The notes beneath the pieces are model-generated. The model saw only the letters and a list, made by a program, of their open reading frames with translations, did not search any database and was not told where the DNA came from. A DNA stretch of 64,000 bases. Origin: Vibrio atlanticus (GTDB taxonomy: Bacteria; Pseudomonadota; Gammaproteobacteria; Enterobacterales; Vibrionaceae). This document shows, in pieces, positions 36,222 through 45,309 of the stretch. Position numbers and translations under genes: made by a program. The stretch lies in contig NZ_AP025460.1 in assembly GCF_024347315.1 (NCBI RefSeq), positions 2,666,001 through 2,730,000 of the forward strand, given 5' to 3'. Each line of letters opens with the position of its first letter. The first letter of the stretch is position 1.

Positions 36222-37195
36222 CAATTAACCTTAAAGTGATCGTAACCAGTTAAGTTCCAGCTTAGTGGTTCACCATTATTGTGTAATTCAAAATATTCTA
36301 CAGGTCTTATCTGGCCAATGCAGGTGACTTTTGTGCCAGTGTGTGACAAAGCACTTTCCAGTGAACCTTTATTTTCTTCCGGCACGGTAAAGCAGAGTTC
36401 GTACTCTTCACCACTGGTAAGCGCATACTGCTGTGCAGAAGCGATATCGGAAGAAAACTGGCGTAATTCAGCGGAGATAGGCAACGCACTCACATCAATG
36501 CTTGCACCGACCTGAGAACGCTTAAGGATGTGTTTTAAATCAGAAATAACACCATCAGAGATATCGATGGCAGACGAAGCAAGACTCACTAATGCTTGAC
36601 CCGCCAAAACTCGTGGAGTGCTCAGGTAGTGTCTCTCTTCAAGCTCTAACGCATAAGGCTTAGCTTTGTTCTGTTCAGGGTCTAATATCACCTCTAGTCC
36701 CGCTTTGCTGTCGCCTAAGTTGCCCGTTACGTAAATCCAGTCACCCACTTTCGCGCCATCTCTGCGTAGTGCTCGACCTTCGGGTACAAAGCCCTGCACA
36801 GTAAGCGTTAAACTCAACGGTCCTTTGGTCGTGTCACCACCAATAAGTTGAATTCCAAAGTAGTCTGCAAGTTTGAAAAAAGAATCACAGAAGGGAGCAA
36901 GCCACGCTTCATCGACTTCAGGCATGGTTAACGCAAACGAAACCCAGGCAGGCGTCGCGCCCATAGCAGCAAGATCACTGATGTTGGAAGCCAAGGCTTT
37001 GTGTGCCACCCAAGCTGGGTTTGCTTCCGCTAAGAAGTGAGTGCCCGCTACTAAGGTGTCTGTACTGATCGCGATCTGAACATTACTTGGCGCTTTGACC
37101 AAAGCACAGTCATCGCCCGCTGCCAGATGTACGTCTTTACGTTGTGGTTGTCGATTTACAAAATATTTTTCAATCAGGTTAAATTCGCCAGACAT
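36221..37195 (-). CDS. thiL: Thiamine-phosphate kinase
   Basis: Phosphorylates thiamine monophosphate to the active cofactor thiamine diphosphate. The ATP-binding features of the AIR-synthase-related fold are visible: AAGDDCALV near residue 27, ISTDTLVAGTHF, SNISDLAAMGATP and IGGDTTKG. An ATG at 37195 has AGGG 6 bases upstream and is chosen over the GTG directly before it. It is coupled to pgpA by a one-base overlap. A terminator-like hairpin separates it from nusB, so it may be expressed partly by read-through. Confidence 0.95.
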   Translation of the reverse strand: MSGEFNLIEKYFVNRQPQRKDVHLAAGDDCALVKAPSNVQIAISTDTLVAGTHFLAEANPAWVAHKALASNISDLAAMGATPAWVSFALTMPEVDEAWLAPFCDSFFKLADYFGIQLIGGDTTKGPLSLTLTVQGFVPEGRALRRDGAKVGDWIYVTGNLGDSKAGLEVILDPEQNKAKPYALELEERHYLSTPRVLAGQALVSLASSAIDISDGVISDLKHILKRSQVGASIDVSALPISAELRQFSSDIASAQQYALTSGEEYELCFTVPEENKGSLESALSHTGTKVTCIGQIRPVEYFELHNNGEPLSWNLTGYDHFKVN

Positions 37196-37263
37196 CACAT
37201 GCCCTATCTTTAGTCTTCATACAAATCACCGTAATTATTGATATTACAGAAATTTAGTTACAA

Positions 37264-37290
37264 AAAAGGCCAGCATAAAAGCTGACCTTT
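37264..37290 (-). terminator. Terminator downstream of nusB
   Basis: Arms AAAGG-CAGC and GCTG-CCTTT with a short loop. On the minus strand it ends in TTTTTTG. It lies 20 bases beyond the nusB stop and about 70 before thiL. Confidence 0.75.
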
Positions 37291-37310
37291 AGATTCAATA
37301 TACGAACGTC

Positions 37311-37778
37311 TTATTTCTTACGAACGTGCGGTGCAGCTTTATCAAGCACACCGTTAACAAACTTATGGCTGTCTTCTGCTGCGAATACTTTCGCAAGCTC
37401 GATAGCTTCGTTGATAACCACTTTGTATGGTACATCTTCGCGACGAGTCATCTCGTACATAGCTAAACGTAGAAGCGCTAGTTCCATCAAATCCAGATCT
37501 TGCATAGGGCGAGATACGAATGGACGAAGCTTGCTATCAAGTTCCATGTGGCTAAGAGCAACACCAGTTAGTAGGTCGCGGAAGTATGCAACGTCTGTTT
37601 CTGGCATAGCTAGAGCAGGTTCTGCGGCATGATGCTCTTCTTCATCATACTTACCACCAGATAAGAACTGTTCTTCAACGGTAGCAATATTTTCTTTAGT
37701 AATTTGCCAAGAATAAATTGCTTGTAGAGCAAATTGACGTGCGTTACGACGTGCGGCTGGTTTCACACTGGCCCCCAT
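37311..37778 (-). CDS. nusB: Transcription antitermination factor NusB
   Basis: Binds boxA RNA with NusE (S10) during antitermination of rRNA operons. The 155 residues are all-helical, with [20 protein letters not shown] at the start and [15 protein letters not shown] at the end, both hallmarks. The ATG at 37778 overlaps the lumazine synthase stop by one base (TAATG). An alternative GTG five codons in would give VKPAARR, as in E. coli; I keep the ATG because of the coupled overlap. Confidence 0.95.
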   Translation of the reverse strand: MGASVKPAARRNARQFALQAIYSWQITKENIATVEEQFLSGGKYDEEEHHAAEPALAMPETDVAYFRDLLTGVALSHMELDSKLRPFVSRPMQDLDLMELALLRLAMYEMTRREDVPYKVVINEAIELAKVFAAEDSHKFVNGVLDKAAPHVRKK

Positions 37779-38248
37779 TAGGAATCGATTTCAGAAAGAA
37801 CGTTGATCATCTCAAGTGCGCTAAGTGCTGCTTCTGCACCCTTATTACCAGCCTTGGTTCCTGCGCGTTCAATAGCTTGATCGATCGTATCAACAGTAAG
37901 AACACCAAACGCTACTGGAAGAGAAAATTCCAGAGACACTTGTGCCAAACCTTTATTACATTCACTACAAACATAGTCAAAGTGAGGTGTACCGCCACGG
38001 ATTACTGTACCAAGAGATACAATCGCATCGAACTTACCCGTTTTTGCAACGCGTTGCGCTACAAGTGGAAGTTCTACTGCACCAGGGCAACGAACAACAG
38101 TGATGTTGTCTTCGCTTACTTGTCCATGACGCTTTAAAGTATCGATTGCACCAGAAAGTAAACTTTCGTTAATAAAACTGTTGAAACGAGCAATAACGAT
38201 AGCAATTTTTGCATTTGGCGCTGGGAAGCCACCCTCGATCACTTTCAT
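37778..38248 (-). CDS. ribH: 6,7-dimethyl-8-ribityllumazine synthase
   Basis: Joins 5-amino-6-ribitylaminouracil and 3,4-dihydroxy-2-butanone 4-phosphate, the step before riboflavin synthase. It is called ribE in E. coli. The 156-residue protein has [43 protein letters not shown] and the [14 protein letters not shown] end. The frame is open to 38422, but the ATG at 38248 has an AAGGAAGG ribosome-binding site and gives MKVIEGGF. It is coupled to nusB. Confidence 0.96.
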   Translation of the reverse strand: MKVIEGGFPAPNAKIAIVIARFNSFINESLLSGAIDTLKRHGQVSEDNITVVRCPGAVELPLVAQRVAKTGKFDAIVSLGTVIRGGTPHFDYVCSECNKGLAQVSLEFSLPVAFGVLTVDTIDQAIERAGTKAGNKGAEAALSALEMINVLSEIDS

Positions 38249-38289
38249 AAGCCTTCCTTTAACTATTTTCATCAAGTGAGAATCGCCGG

Positions 38290-38298
38290 ATTCTAGCA
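38290..38298 (-). promoter_or_regulatory. Extended -10 promoter before ribH-nusB
   Basis: On the minus strand TGCTAGAAT is an extended -10 element (TGnTAnAAT), about 40 bases before the ribH start. No good -35 is visible, as is allowed for this promoter type. It would let ribH-nusB be transcribed apart from ribBX. Confidence 0.5.
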
Positions 38299-38357
38299 CA
38301 AAACTGTGAGCAATATCTAATGCTAATTTAGAAGAACAGACACCGGAGATGTAAAGA

Positions 38358-38446
38358 TGATAACGCAGCGCTGCTGCCAACCATATTGGAGCAGCAAGTA
38401 GCCAAACTTGTGTATTCAACACGTTTTGAATCGGGCTTGGCTACTT
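38358..38446 (-). other. Structured intercistronic region between ribBX and ribH
   Basis: Two stems lie side by side: GCTGCTGCCAA / TTGGAGCAGC (about 38371-38396) and AAGTAGCCAA / TTGGCTACTT (about 38397-38450). Neither has a clear T-run on the minus strand. The arrangement might end or process the upstream rib transcript, or act in the leader of ribH. It does not fit the conserved FMN riboswitch (RFN) sequence. Confidence 0.4.
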
Positions 38447-38528
38447 TACTCTTTTATCGTAATTAACCTCTAAAAGAGCCACTGAAATCATCGGTAAATT
38501 ATGTCGCTATAAACGGACAGACGTCATC

Positions 38529-39638
38529 TTACTCGCAAACGTATTCAACAACATTAAGGCCAAAACCACCCAATGCGTGGTAACGCTTAGTGCTTGAAGA
38601 AAGCAGACGCATATCATGAACACCTAGGTCTTGTAGAATCTGAGAACCCACACCAACACGACGAGAAGTACCTTGTTTCTTAGCCATGGTAGGTTGCTCA
38701 TTCTTATCTTGAGCTTCGAACGTCTTCACTTTATGAATCAAAGAATCAGACGACTCTTCGTTGCCCAGAATAACCAGCACACCGCCTTCATCGCCAATGC
38801 GCTTCATCGCTTTATCTAGCGACCAGCTGCGCTCGGTACCACGGTCTGAATGAAGCAGATCGGTAAACGTGTCATGCAGGTGAACACGCACCAAAGGAGC
38901 ACCTTCGGTTAAGCTGCCTTTTTGCATTGCATAGTGGATCTGGTTATCAATCGTGTCACGGTAAGTAACAAGCTCGAAATCACCAAACTCTGTTGGCAAA
39001 TGACATTGTGCAACGCGCTCAATCGTTGTTTCTGTGTTGTTACGGTATTCGATCAAGTCAGCTATGGTGCCTAGCTTGATGTCATGCTTTTCTGCGAAGA
39101 CTTCAAGATCAGGACGACGTGCCATGGTGCCGTCGTCATTTAGGATCTCAACGATAACAGACGCTGGCTCACAGCCTGCTAACCGAGCTAAGTCACAACC
39201 TGCTTCAGTATGGCCTGCGCGCGTTAGAACACCACCTTCTTGAGCAGTCAGAGGGAAGATATGCCCAGGTTGAACTAAGTCAGCCGCTTTTGCGTCTTTT
39301 GCCACAGCAGCTTGAACGGTAACAGCGCGGTCTGATGCAGAAATACCGGTTGTTACGCCCTCTGCCGCTTCAATTGAAACCGTAAAGTTAGTCGTGTATT
39401 GAGCGTTGTTATCTTGAACCATAGGCGCTAGACCCATGCGATTTGAACGCTCTTTGGTCAATGTAAGACAGATTAAGCCACGGCCATACATCGCCATGAA
39501 GTTAATCGCTTCTGGCGTGACATGTTCTGCTGCCATGATCAGATCGCCTTCATTCTCGCGATCTTCATCATCCATCAGGATAACCATTTTTCCTAGGCGA
39601 ATGTCTTCAATAATTTCTTGAGGAGTACTAATTGGCAT
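38529..39638 (-). CDS. ribB: 3,4-dihydroxy-2-butanone-4-phosphate synthase with degenerate GTP cyclohydrolase II domain (RibBX type)
   Basis: The N-terminal domain (about residues 1-200) makes 3,4-dihydroxy-2-butanone 4-phosphate from ribulose 5-phosphate; [17 protein letters not shown] and the [17 protein letters not shown] segment are intact. The C-terminal domain (about 205-369) has the outline of GTP cyclohydrolase II, but where that enzyme has the zinc-binding pattern with three cysteines this protein reads [18 protein letters not shown], with none. It therefore cannot be expected to open GTP. This is the variant described as RibBX in proteobacteria. A separate ribA is required elsewhere. 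It lies between riboflavin synthase and ribH. Confidence 0.92.
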   Translation of the reverse strand: MPISTPQEIIEDIRLGKMVILMDDEDRENEGDLIMAAEHVTPEAINFMAMYGRGLICLTLTKERSNRMGLAPMVQDNNAQYTTNFTVSIEAAEGVTTGISASDRAVTVQAAVAKDAKAADLVQPGHIFPLTAQEGGVLTRAGHTEAGCDLARLAGCEPASVIVEILNDDGTMARRPDLEVFAEKHDIKLGTIADLIEYRNNTETTIERVAQCHLPTEFGDFELVTYRDTIDNQIHYAMQKGSLTEGAPLVRVHLHDTFTDLLHSDRGTERSWSLDKAMKRIGDEGGVLVILGNEESSDSLIHKVKTFEAQDKNEQPTMAKKQGTSRRVGVGSQILQDLGVHDMRLLSSSTKRYHALGGFGLNVVEYVCE

Positions 39639-39746
39639 TGTTCTATATCCTTTGAAATGGTTCTTCTTCCTAGAACCGACACTATTTAAACCTGATGATA
39701 TTGCTCGCTTTTACAAAGTGATGTTTAGTGCACTTTATACCAACGG

Positions 39747-40403
39747 TTAGGCAAAACCATTCTGCTGTAAGAATTCCATTGTTAATCGAGATTCAGGCTC
39801 AGACTCTTGCTGCTGGCCTTGCAGTAAACGCTCCATATAGCGCGCTAATACATCGACTTCTAGATTCACTTTACGACCAACATTGAATTGCTCTATGGTC
39901 GTTTCTGAAGAGGTATGAGGAACGATAGTCAGCTTAAAGGCATTCTTGCGTAAATCATTCACCGTCAGGCTAATACCATCAACGGTGACTGAACCTTTTT
40001 GAGCTACGTACTTTGAGATCTCTGCTGGCATTTCTACCCAAAACTCAATCGCACGACCAACTTGGTTACGCTCAACAATCTCACCCACGCCATCAACGTG
40101 ACCCGATACGATATGACCACCGAAACGCGTGGTCGGTAACATTGCTTTTTCTAGGTTGACCTTGTCGCCAGCTTGGTAATCGACAAAACCCGTTTTTTTC
40201 AGGGTCTCAAGCGAAAGGTCTGCACTGTAGCTGTGATCGTTATACTCAACAACCGTCAAACAAACACCATTGGTCGCGATACTGTCGCCTAACTTAACGT
40301 CAGCCATATCAAGATTACCAACATTAACCGTTACGGTGATGTCTTCTCCGCGGGGAGTGATTGCACTCAATGTACCTACGGCTTCTACAATTCCTGTAAA
40401 CAT
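39747..40403 (-). CDS. ribE: Riboflavin synthase (alpha subunit)
   Basis: Dismutates two 6,7-dimethyl-8-ribityllumazine molecules to riboflavin. It is called ribC in E. coli. The 218-residue protein starts MFTGIVEAVGTLS and has two lumazine-binding repeats (about residues 1-95 and 96-190), each with an S/T-N/D-G-V/I-C/S-L-T motif: ATNGVCLTV and TVDGISLTV. It lies between ribD and ribBX in the operon. Confidence 0.96.
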   Translation of the reverse strand: MFTGIVEAVGTLSAITPRGEDITVTVNVGNLDMADVKLGDSIATNGVCLTVVEYNDHSYSADLSLETLKKTGFVDYQAGDKVNLEKAMLPTTRFGGHIVSGHVDGVGEIVERNQVGRAIEFWVEMPAEISKYVAQKGSVTVDGISLTVNDLRKNAFKLTIVPHTSSETTIEQFNVGRKVNLEVDVLARYMERLLQGQQQESEPESRLTMEFLQQNGFA

Positions 40404-40472
40404 TTTAAAACTCTTTTTGTTGTCAACGACATGTATTTGGTTAGCAGAACTATTTCCACTATGGTTTCGTTA

Positions 40473-41582
40473 CTATTTGTTAGCCACAATTGGTTTCGCG
40501 ACGATGCGAATATCCACACCAACCTGTCGAACATCTTTAATCTCTAGGTCAATCACATCAGACATTGAAGTGAGCCCTAATGCGCCCATCAAACCTCGTC
40601 CGTCACTGCCCATTAGTTTAGGTGCTAAATAAAGGATTAGCTCATCCACTAACTGCGCTTCAATCAAGCTTTTTGCCAATGTTGCGCCCGCTTCTACCCA
40701 AATATGATCAATATGGTTCGCTGGCAATTGACGCATCAGATCGTGTAAATCGAGCTGACCTGCATCTGTGATTCCGACTTCAATATCAGCAGAGGTTTCA
40801 GCGACTCTCAATACCGATGTTGGAGTTTGGAATAACTTGAGTTCAGGATACAGTTGATTTTGGCGATCAAGAATTACGCGAATTGGCTGACGCAGTTCGT
40901 CTTCAGCGTAATGATCTTTGATACTACTTGGTAACTCAGTCCAGCGAACATTCAACGACGCGTTGTCTTCAATCACCGTCTGGCTAGTTGACAACACAGC
41001 GCCTGATTTTGCTCGGTAGTTCTGAACATCACGACGCGCTTCTGGCGACGTGATCCACTGGCTTTGACCATTTTCCAATGCCGTTTGGCCATCAAGGCTA
41101 GCGGCCATTTTTAACTGAACGAATGGCATGCCCGTTTGCATACGCTTGATAAATGCAGGGTTCAAGTCGAGAGCGTCTTGCTCTAATAAACCGATTTCAA
41201 CCTCAATGCCCGCGTCGCATAGCATCTTGATACCACGGCCTGCGACTTTAGGGTTTGGATCCTGCATGGCACAAATCACTTTTGAAACTTGAGCCTTAAT
41301 CAAACCTTCAGCACAAGGCGGCGTTCTACCGTAATGAGAACAAGGTTCAAGCGTAACGTAAGCTGTCGCACCTTTTGCCTTATCACCCGCCATTCTCATA
41401 GCGTGCACTTCGGCATGAGCTTCGCCAGCTTTGGCATGAAAACCTTCGCCAACGATCTGACCGTCGGTTTGTACGATGACACAACCCACATTCGGGTTTG
41501 GTGCAGTAGTGTAAATGCCGCGTTTGGCTAACTTAATAGCACGCGACATCATTTGAAAATCTAGGGGAGTAAAGTTTGACAT
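40473..41582 (-). CDS. ribD: Bifunctional riboflavin deaminase/reductase RibD
   Basis: Deaminates and then reduces the pyrimidine intermediate of riboflavin synthesis. The N-terminal cytidine-deaminase-like domain (about residues 1-145) has the zinc ligands in AGEAHAEVHAM and EPCSHYGRTPPC. The C-terminal reductase domain (about 150-369) resembles dihydrofolate reductase (MAASLDGQTALENGQSQWITS). The 369-residue length is usual. It is 10 bases downstream of nrdR. Confidence 0.96.
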   Translation of the reverse strand: MSNFTPLDFQMMSRAIKLAKRGIYTTAPNPNVGCVIVQTDGQIVGEGFHAKAGEAHAEVHAMRMAGDKAKGATAYVTLEPCSHYGRTPPCAEGLIKAQVSKVICAMQDPNPKVAGRGIKMLCDAGIEVEIGLLEQDALDLNPAFIKRMQTGMPFVQLKMAASLDGQTALENGQSQWITSPEARRDVQNYRAKSGAVLSTSQTVIEDNASLNVRWTELPSSIKDHYAEDELRQPIRVILDRQNQLYPELKLFQTPTSVLRVAETSADIEVGITDAGQLDLHDLMRQLPANHIDHIWVEAGATLAKSLIEAQLVDELILYLAPKLMGSDGRGLMGALGLTSMSDVIDLEIKDVRQVGVDIRIVAKPIVANK

Positions 41583-41592
41583 GATTGAGGAG

Positions 41593-42042
41593 TTAATCCT
41601 CTAATTTAGCGATTTCTTCGCCAAACTCTCGGATGTCTTCAAAGCTGCGGTAAACAGAGGCAAAACGGATGTACGCCACTTTATCCAATTCTTTCAATTG
41701 GCCCATCACAAGATTACCGATCATCTCGCTTGGTACTTCACGCTCACCAGTTGCACGGAGTTGTGACTTAATCGTACTGATCGCAAGTTCAATTGCATCA
41801 GCACTCACTGGGCGTTTTTCTAGGGCGCGCTGTACACCACCGACCATTTTATCTTCATTAAATGGTTCGCGGTTTCCATTCGACTTTATGACTTTAGGCA
41901 TCACAAGTTCTGCCGATTCGAAAGTCGTAAAACGTTCACTACATGCAAGGCATTGACGGCGACGACGAACCTGATGGCCATCGGCTACCAGTCTTGAATC
42001 GATTACTTTAGTGTCGTTCTCTGAACAAAAAGGACAATGCAT
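41593..42042 (-). CDS. nrdR: Transcriptional repressor NrdR
   Basis: Represses ribonucleotide reductase genes when dATP is bound. The 149 residues hold an N-terminal zinc finger ([17 protein letters not shown] with [13 protein letters not shown], four cysteines) and an ATP-cone domain (about residues 46-136, from [16 protein letters not shown]). First gene of the rib operon, as in many gammaproteobacteria. Confidence 0.96.
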   Translation of the reverse strand: MHCPFCSENDTKVIDSRLVADGHQVRRRRQCLACSERFTTFESAELVMPKVIKSNGNREPFNEDKMVGGVQRALEKRPVSADAIELAISTIKSQLRATGEREVPSEMIGNLVMGQLKELDKVAYIRFASVYRSFEDIREFGEEIAKLED

Positions 42043-42097
42043 ATCACCTCCAAATAATTGAATATCAGTGTAACGGAATTGCCAAACGTTAGGAAAG

Positions 42098-42122
42098 AAA
42101 AAGGGCCAATTAAGGCCCTTTT
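42098..42122 (-). terminator. Terminator of proBA
   Basis: Stem AAAGGGCC / GGCCCTTT with a 6-base loop, followed on the minus strand by TTCTTTCC. It lies about 77 bases beyond the proA stop and upstream of nrdR. Confidence 0.8.
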
Positions 42123-42198
42123 GTGTGGTAATTCATTGATTATTGCTACTCGAGCGCCATTTCAAAAATGAGCTGAGGAATAAAATTAACGACCAGCG

Positions 42199-43449
42199 TT
42201 AACCGCGAACTAAATAGTTCGCTTTACCTACCCACTTGTAGCTTGTCAGCTCTTCTAAGCCCATTGGGCCTCGAGCATGCAGCTTTTGAGTAGACACAGC
42301 AACTTCTGCACCCAAACCAAACTGTGCGCCATCAGTAAAACGTGTTGATGCATTCACATAGACTGCAGCTGAACCGACTGAATTAATAAAGCGCTCTGAG
42401 CTCTCTAGACTGTTAGTCATAATCGCATCTGAGTGACTCGCGTTGTGTACGCGCATGTGGTCAATCGCTTCTGCCACATCCGCAACTACTTTTACGCCTA
42501 GCGTGTAGCTTAGCCACTCAGTGTCAAAGTCACCTTCAACTGCATCACGTTGGTCTTCGAAACCAGTAAGCAATGATTTTGCACTAGCGTCAGCAACCAA
42601 GGTTACTTTGCCCGCTAAACGCTGTGTTAGCTGCGCTAAGAAAGCTTCAGCAACCGCTTCATGCACTAGCAATGTATCTAACGAGTTACACGCAGATGGG
42701 CGTTGTACTTTCGAGTTTTCAACCACATCAACAGACTTCTCAAGATCAGCGCTCTCATCAACAAAGATATGGCTGATACCGAAACCACCGATGATAACTG
42801 GAATAGTACTGTTCTCTTTACACATCTTGTGCAGACCAGCGCCACCACGAGGAATGATCATATCCACGTAGTCATCCAGTTTAAGCAGTTGAGAGACAAG
42901 TTCACGATCGGGTTTCTCGATGTACTGCACAGAAGCTGCAGGAAGTTCCGCTTTCTCTAATGCAGACTGGATTACTTTAACCAGCTCCATGTTTGAGAAG
43001 AATGTCTCTTTGCCGCCACGTAGGATGCTTGCGTTACCAGTTTTGAGACACAGCGCTGCAATATCGATGGTTACGTTTGGACGCGCTTCATAAATAACAC
43101 CAACCACACCAAGTGGTACACGACGGCGAGACAGTGACATACCGTTTTCAAGTACCTTACTGTCAATCTCGCTGCCGACTGGATCATTCAGGCTAATCAC
43201 GTTACGTACATCGTTAGCGATACCGGTTAAGCGTTCTTCGTTCAGCAATAGACGATCAAGCAGTGCATCAGTCAGACCCGCTTCACGGCCAAGTTCGATA
43301 TCTTTCGCGTTTGCTTCTAAAATCGTTGTTGCGTTTGCTTCTAGCTCATCAGCGATGATCGCCAATGCTTTATTCTTTTGCGCCGTAGATGCGGTCGCTA
43401 GGTGGAAAGCAGCGTCTTTTGCTGCGATACCCATGTTAGTTAAATCCAC
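42199..43449 (-). CDS. proA: Glutamate-5-semialdehyde dehydrogenase
   Basis: Reduces gamma-glutamyl phosphate to glutamate 5-semialdehyde in proline synthesis. The 416-residue protein belongs to the aldehyde dehydrogenase superfamily. The catalytic cysteine lies in [15 protein letters not shown], and [20 protein letters not shown] is a ProA hallmark. It lies 66 bases downstream of proB, forming proBA. Confidence 0.97.
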   Translation of the reverse strand: MDLTNMGIAAKDAAFHLATASTAQKNKALAIIADELEANATTILEANAKDIELGREAGLTDALLDRLLLNEERLTGIANDVRNVISLNDPVGSEIDSKVLENGMSLSRRRVPLGVVGVIYEARPNVTIDIAALCLKTGNASILRGGKETFFSNMELVKVIQSALEKAELPAASVQYIEKPDRELVSQLLKLDDYVDMIIPRGGAGLHKMCKENSTIPVIIGGFGISHIFVDESADLEKSVDVVENSKVQRPSACNSLDTLLVHEAVAEAFLAQLTQRLAGKVTLVADASAKSLLTGFEDQRDAVEGDFDTEWLSYTLGVKVVADVAEAIDHMRVHNASHSDAIMTNSLESSERFINSVGSAAVYVNASTRFTDGAQFGLGAEVAVSTQKLHARGPMGLEELTSYKWVGKANYLVRG

Positions 43450-43515
43450 GTTTAACTCTCCCTAAATTCTGTCTGTCTTTGGATGCAAAAAGGTGATTCA
43501 CCTTCTCATCACGAG

Positions 43516-44655
43516 CTATTCTTGGATTACAACCAAGTCGTCACGGTGAATGACTTCTGCCCCGTAATCGTAGCCAAGGATGTCGCCAATATCTTTACTG
43601 TGCTTGCCTGCAATTTTTGCTAGGTCTTGGCTTGAATAACTGGCGATACCACGCGCAATTACTTTGCCTTTACTGTCTGTGACTTGGGTGACTTCACCAC
43701 GAGAGAATTCGCCTTTAACTCGAACAACCCCTTTCGCCAACAAGCTGCTGCCTTTAGTGTTGACTGCGTTTACTGCGCCGTCGTCGACCACAATGTCACC
43801 AGCTGAAGCAGGGCCCGCTAGAATCCAGCGTTTACGATTTTCAAGCGCTTCCGCTAACGGTAAGAAACGAGTTCCTTGCGGGTTGTCACTCAGTGAGTCA
43901 AACACCACATTTTCAGCACTGCCCGCAGCAATAATTACTTCGATGCCAGCGCGACGAGCAATATCAGCCGCCTGCAGTTTTGTCGCCATGCCGCCGGTAC
44001 CTAACGTAGTACCACTGCCGCCTGCGATCTTACGCAATGTGTCATCAATGGTTTTTACTTCTTTGATGAGTTCAGCGTTTGGATCTTTGCGAGGGTCAGC
44101 GGTAAACAGGCCTTTTTGGTCAGTTAAAAGCAAAAGCTTATCAGCGCCGCACAAAATCCCCACTAAGGCCGACAAGTTATCATTGTCGCCCACTTTAATT
44201 TCGTTGGTGGCTACTGCGTCGTTTTCGTTTACTACCGGAATAATATCGTGCTCAACAAGCGCGTTGATCGTGTCACGTGCGTTAAGAAAGCGCTCGCGAT
44301 CATCGAGATCAGCACGAGTCAGTAGCATCTGGCCAATCTTAAGGCCATAGATAGCAAACAAAGACTCCCAAACTTGAATCAACTGACTTTGCCCAACTGC
44401 CGCAAGCAATTGTTTGCTTGCCATCGAGTTGGGAAGTGCGGGGTAACCAAGGTGCTCACGTCCGGCTGCAATTGCACCAGACGAAACCATAACCACAGAG
44501 TGGCCTTGTTTTTTTAATTCAGCACATTGACGAACCAGCTCAACCATATGAGCGCGGTCTAATGCCAATGTTCCACCAGTTAAGACACTGGTACCCAGTT
44601 TAACAACGACAGTTTTACGCTGTGTTGTTGTCCCGCTTTGATGATTTGTTGTCAT
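43516..44655 (-). CDS. proB: Glutamate 5-kinase
   Basis: Phosphorylates glutamate, the first and feedback-inhibited step of proline synthesis. The amino-acid kinase domain (about residues 1-260) shows [32 protein letters not shown] and [12 protein letters not shown]; a PUA domain follows (about 280-370). The frame is open to a TTG at 44700; I choose the ATG at 44655 because it gives 379 residues and the usual start, although its ribosome-binding site is weak. Confidence 0.95.
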   Translation of the reverse strand: MTTNHQSGTTTQRKTVVVKLGTSVLTGGTLALDRAHMVELVRQCAELKKQGHSVVMVSSGAIAAGREHLGYPALPNSMASKQLLAAVGQSQLIQVWESLFAIYGLKIGQMLLTRADLDDRERFLNARDTINALVEHDIIPVVNENDAVATNEIKVGDNDNLSALVGILCGADKLLLLTDQKGLFTADPRKDPNAELIKEVKTIDDTLRKIAGGSGTTLGTGGMATKLQAADIARRAGIEVIIAAGSAENVVFDSLSDNPQGTRFLPLAEALENRKRWILAGPASAGDIVVDDGAVNAVNTKGSSLLAKGVVRVKGEFSRGEVTQVTDSKGKVIARGIASYSSQDLAKIAGKHSKDIGDILGYDYGAEVIHRDDLVVIQE

Positions 44656-44723
44656 GAAGTCTTTTATGGATAAAACAAATAAGAGGTGATGTTTTAGCAA
44701 TCAAAAGGGGAATTCACAAGCAG

Positions 44724-44748
44724 AAAAGGTGCGAAATCGCACCTTTTT
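44724..44748 (-). terminator. Terminator of crl
   Basis: A perfect 10-bp stem AAAAGGTGCG / CGCACCTTTT with a 4-base loop. It lies 29 bases beyond the crl stop and also before proB. Confidence 0.8.
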
Positions 44749-44776
44749 GCTTTATATAGAAGAGTAACCTTTAAAA

Positions 44777-45166
44777 TCAGACGAATTCGACAGACTCTTC
44801 GTCTAACTGAACGCCGATTTCAAATTTCTTTTGAAGTTCATCAACCAGCTTTTGGTGAAAGGCTTCTTGAGTTCGAGAGACCTCAGCGATCGCCTTTTTA
44901 GGTAATGGCAAAGGATCCCAGTTACCATCGATGTTGTATTTACCCGTGTTGTACTTCGCCGAAAATCCTTCTTCCGACTTATCCAGCTCCAACCACCAGC
45001 CCCAAAACTCACGTTCTTCTGGCGATTTTTTATCGTTCACACACACAGACAAGCAATCAAAAATATAGTGGCCTTCTTCTGATTGCGGCTCCCTTAAGTA
45101 AGGGCCAATAGCCTTTAAAACATTTAACAAGCGATAATGCGTAGGTTGTTGTGTCACTTCTGACAT
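44777..45166 (-). CDS. crl: Sigma factor-binding protein Crl
   Basis: Binds the stationary-phase sigma factor RpoS and helps it join RNA polymerase. The 129-residue protein has the family pattern, including [21 protein letters not shown] and [10 protein letters not shown]. The frame is open to 45184; I choose the ATG at 45166 because GGAGA lies 8 bases upstream. It lies in the proBA-crl-frsA-gpt neighbourhood that is also found in E. coli. Confidence 0.94.
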   Translation of the reverse strand: MSEVTQQPTHYRLLNVLKAIGPYLREPQSEEGHYIFDCLSVCVNDKKSPEEREFWGWWLELDKSEEGFSAKYNTGKYNIDGNWDPLPLPKKAIAEVSRTQEAFHQKLVDELQKKFEIGVQLDEESVEFV

Positions 45167-45309
45167 ATTGAATCTCCATTTCAATGTTAAGAATGACGTT
45201 ACTCAGACTGTTATACGTAGAAACTACGTAATTGGGTTTTATAAATTATTTCTGAGTATCAGGTACTTACTTTGTACACTTTTCATGCTTAACTAATTTA
45301 GGAGAAATG

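Noticed and set aside
38249..38422. N-terminal extension of lumazine synthase
   Set aside because: The extra 58 residues come from the structured spacer and the promoter region; the ATG at 38248 has a strong ribosome-binding site and gives the normal length.
39639..39746. FMN riboswitch before ribBX
   Set aside because: The spacer is only 108 bases and lacks the conserved RFN-element blocks. The region before ribH lacks them as well.
43664..44350. 228-codon open frame on the plus strand inside proB
   Set aside because: It is antisense to a well-supported proB, has no family resemblance or ribosome-binding site, and its Ser/Pro/Arg-rich content is typical of a frame opposite a real gene.
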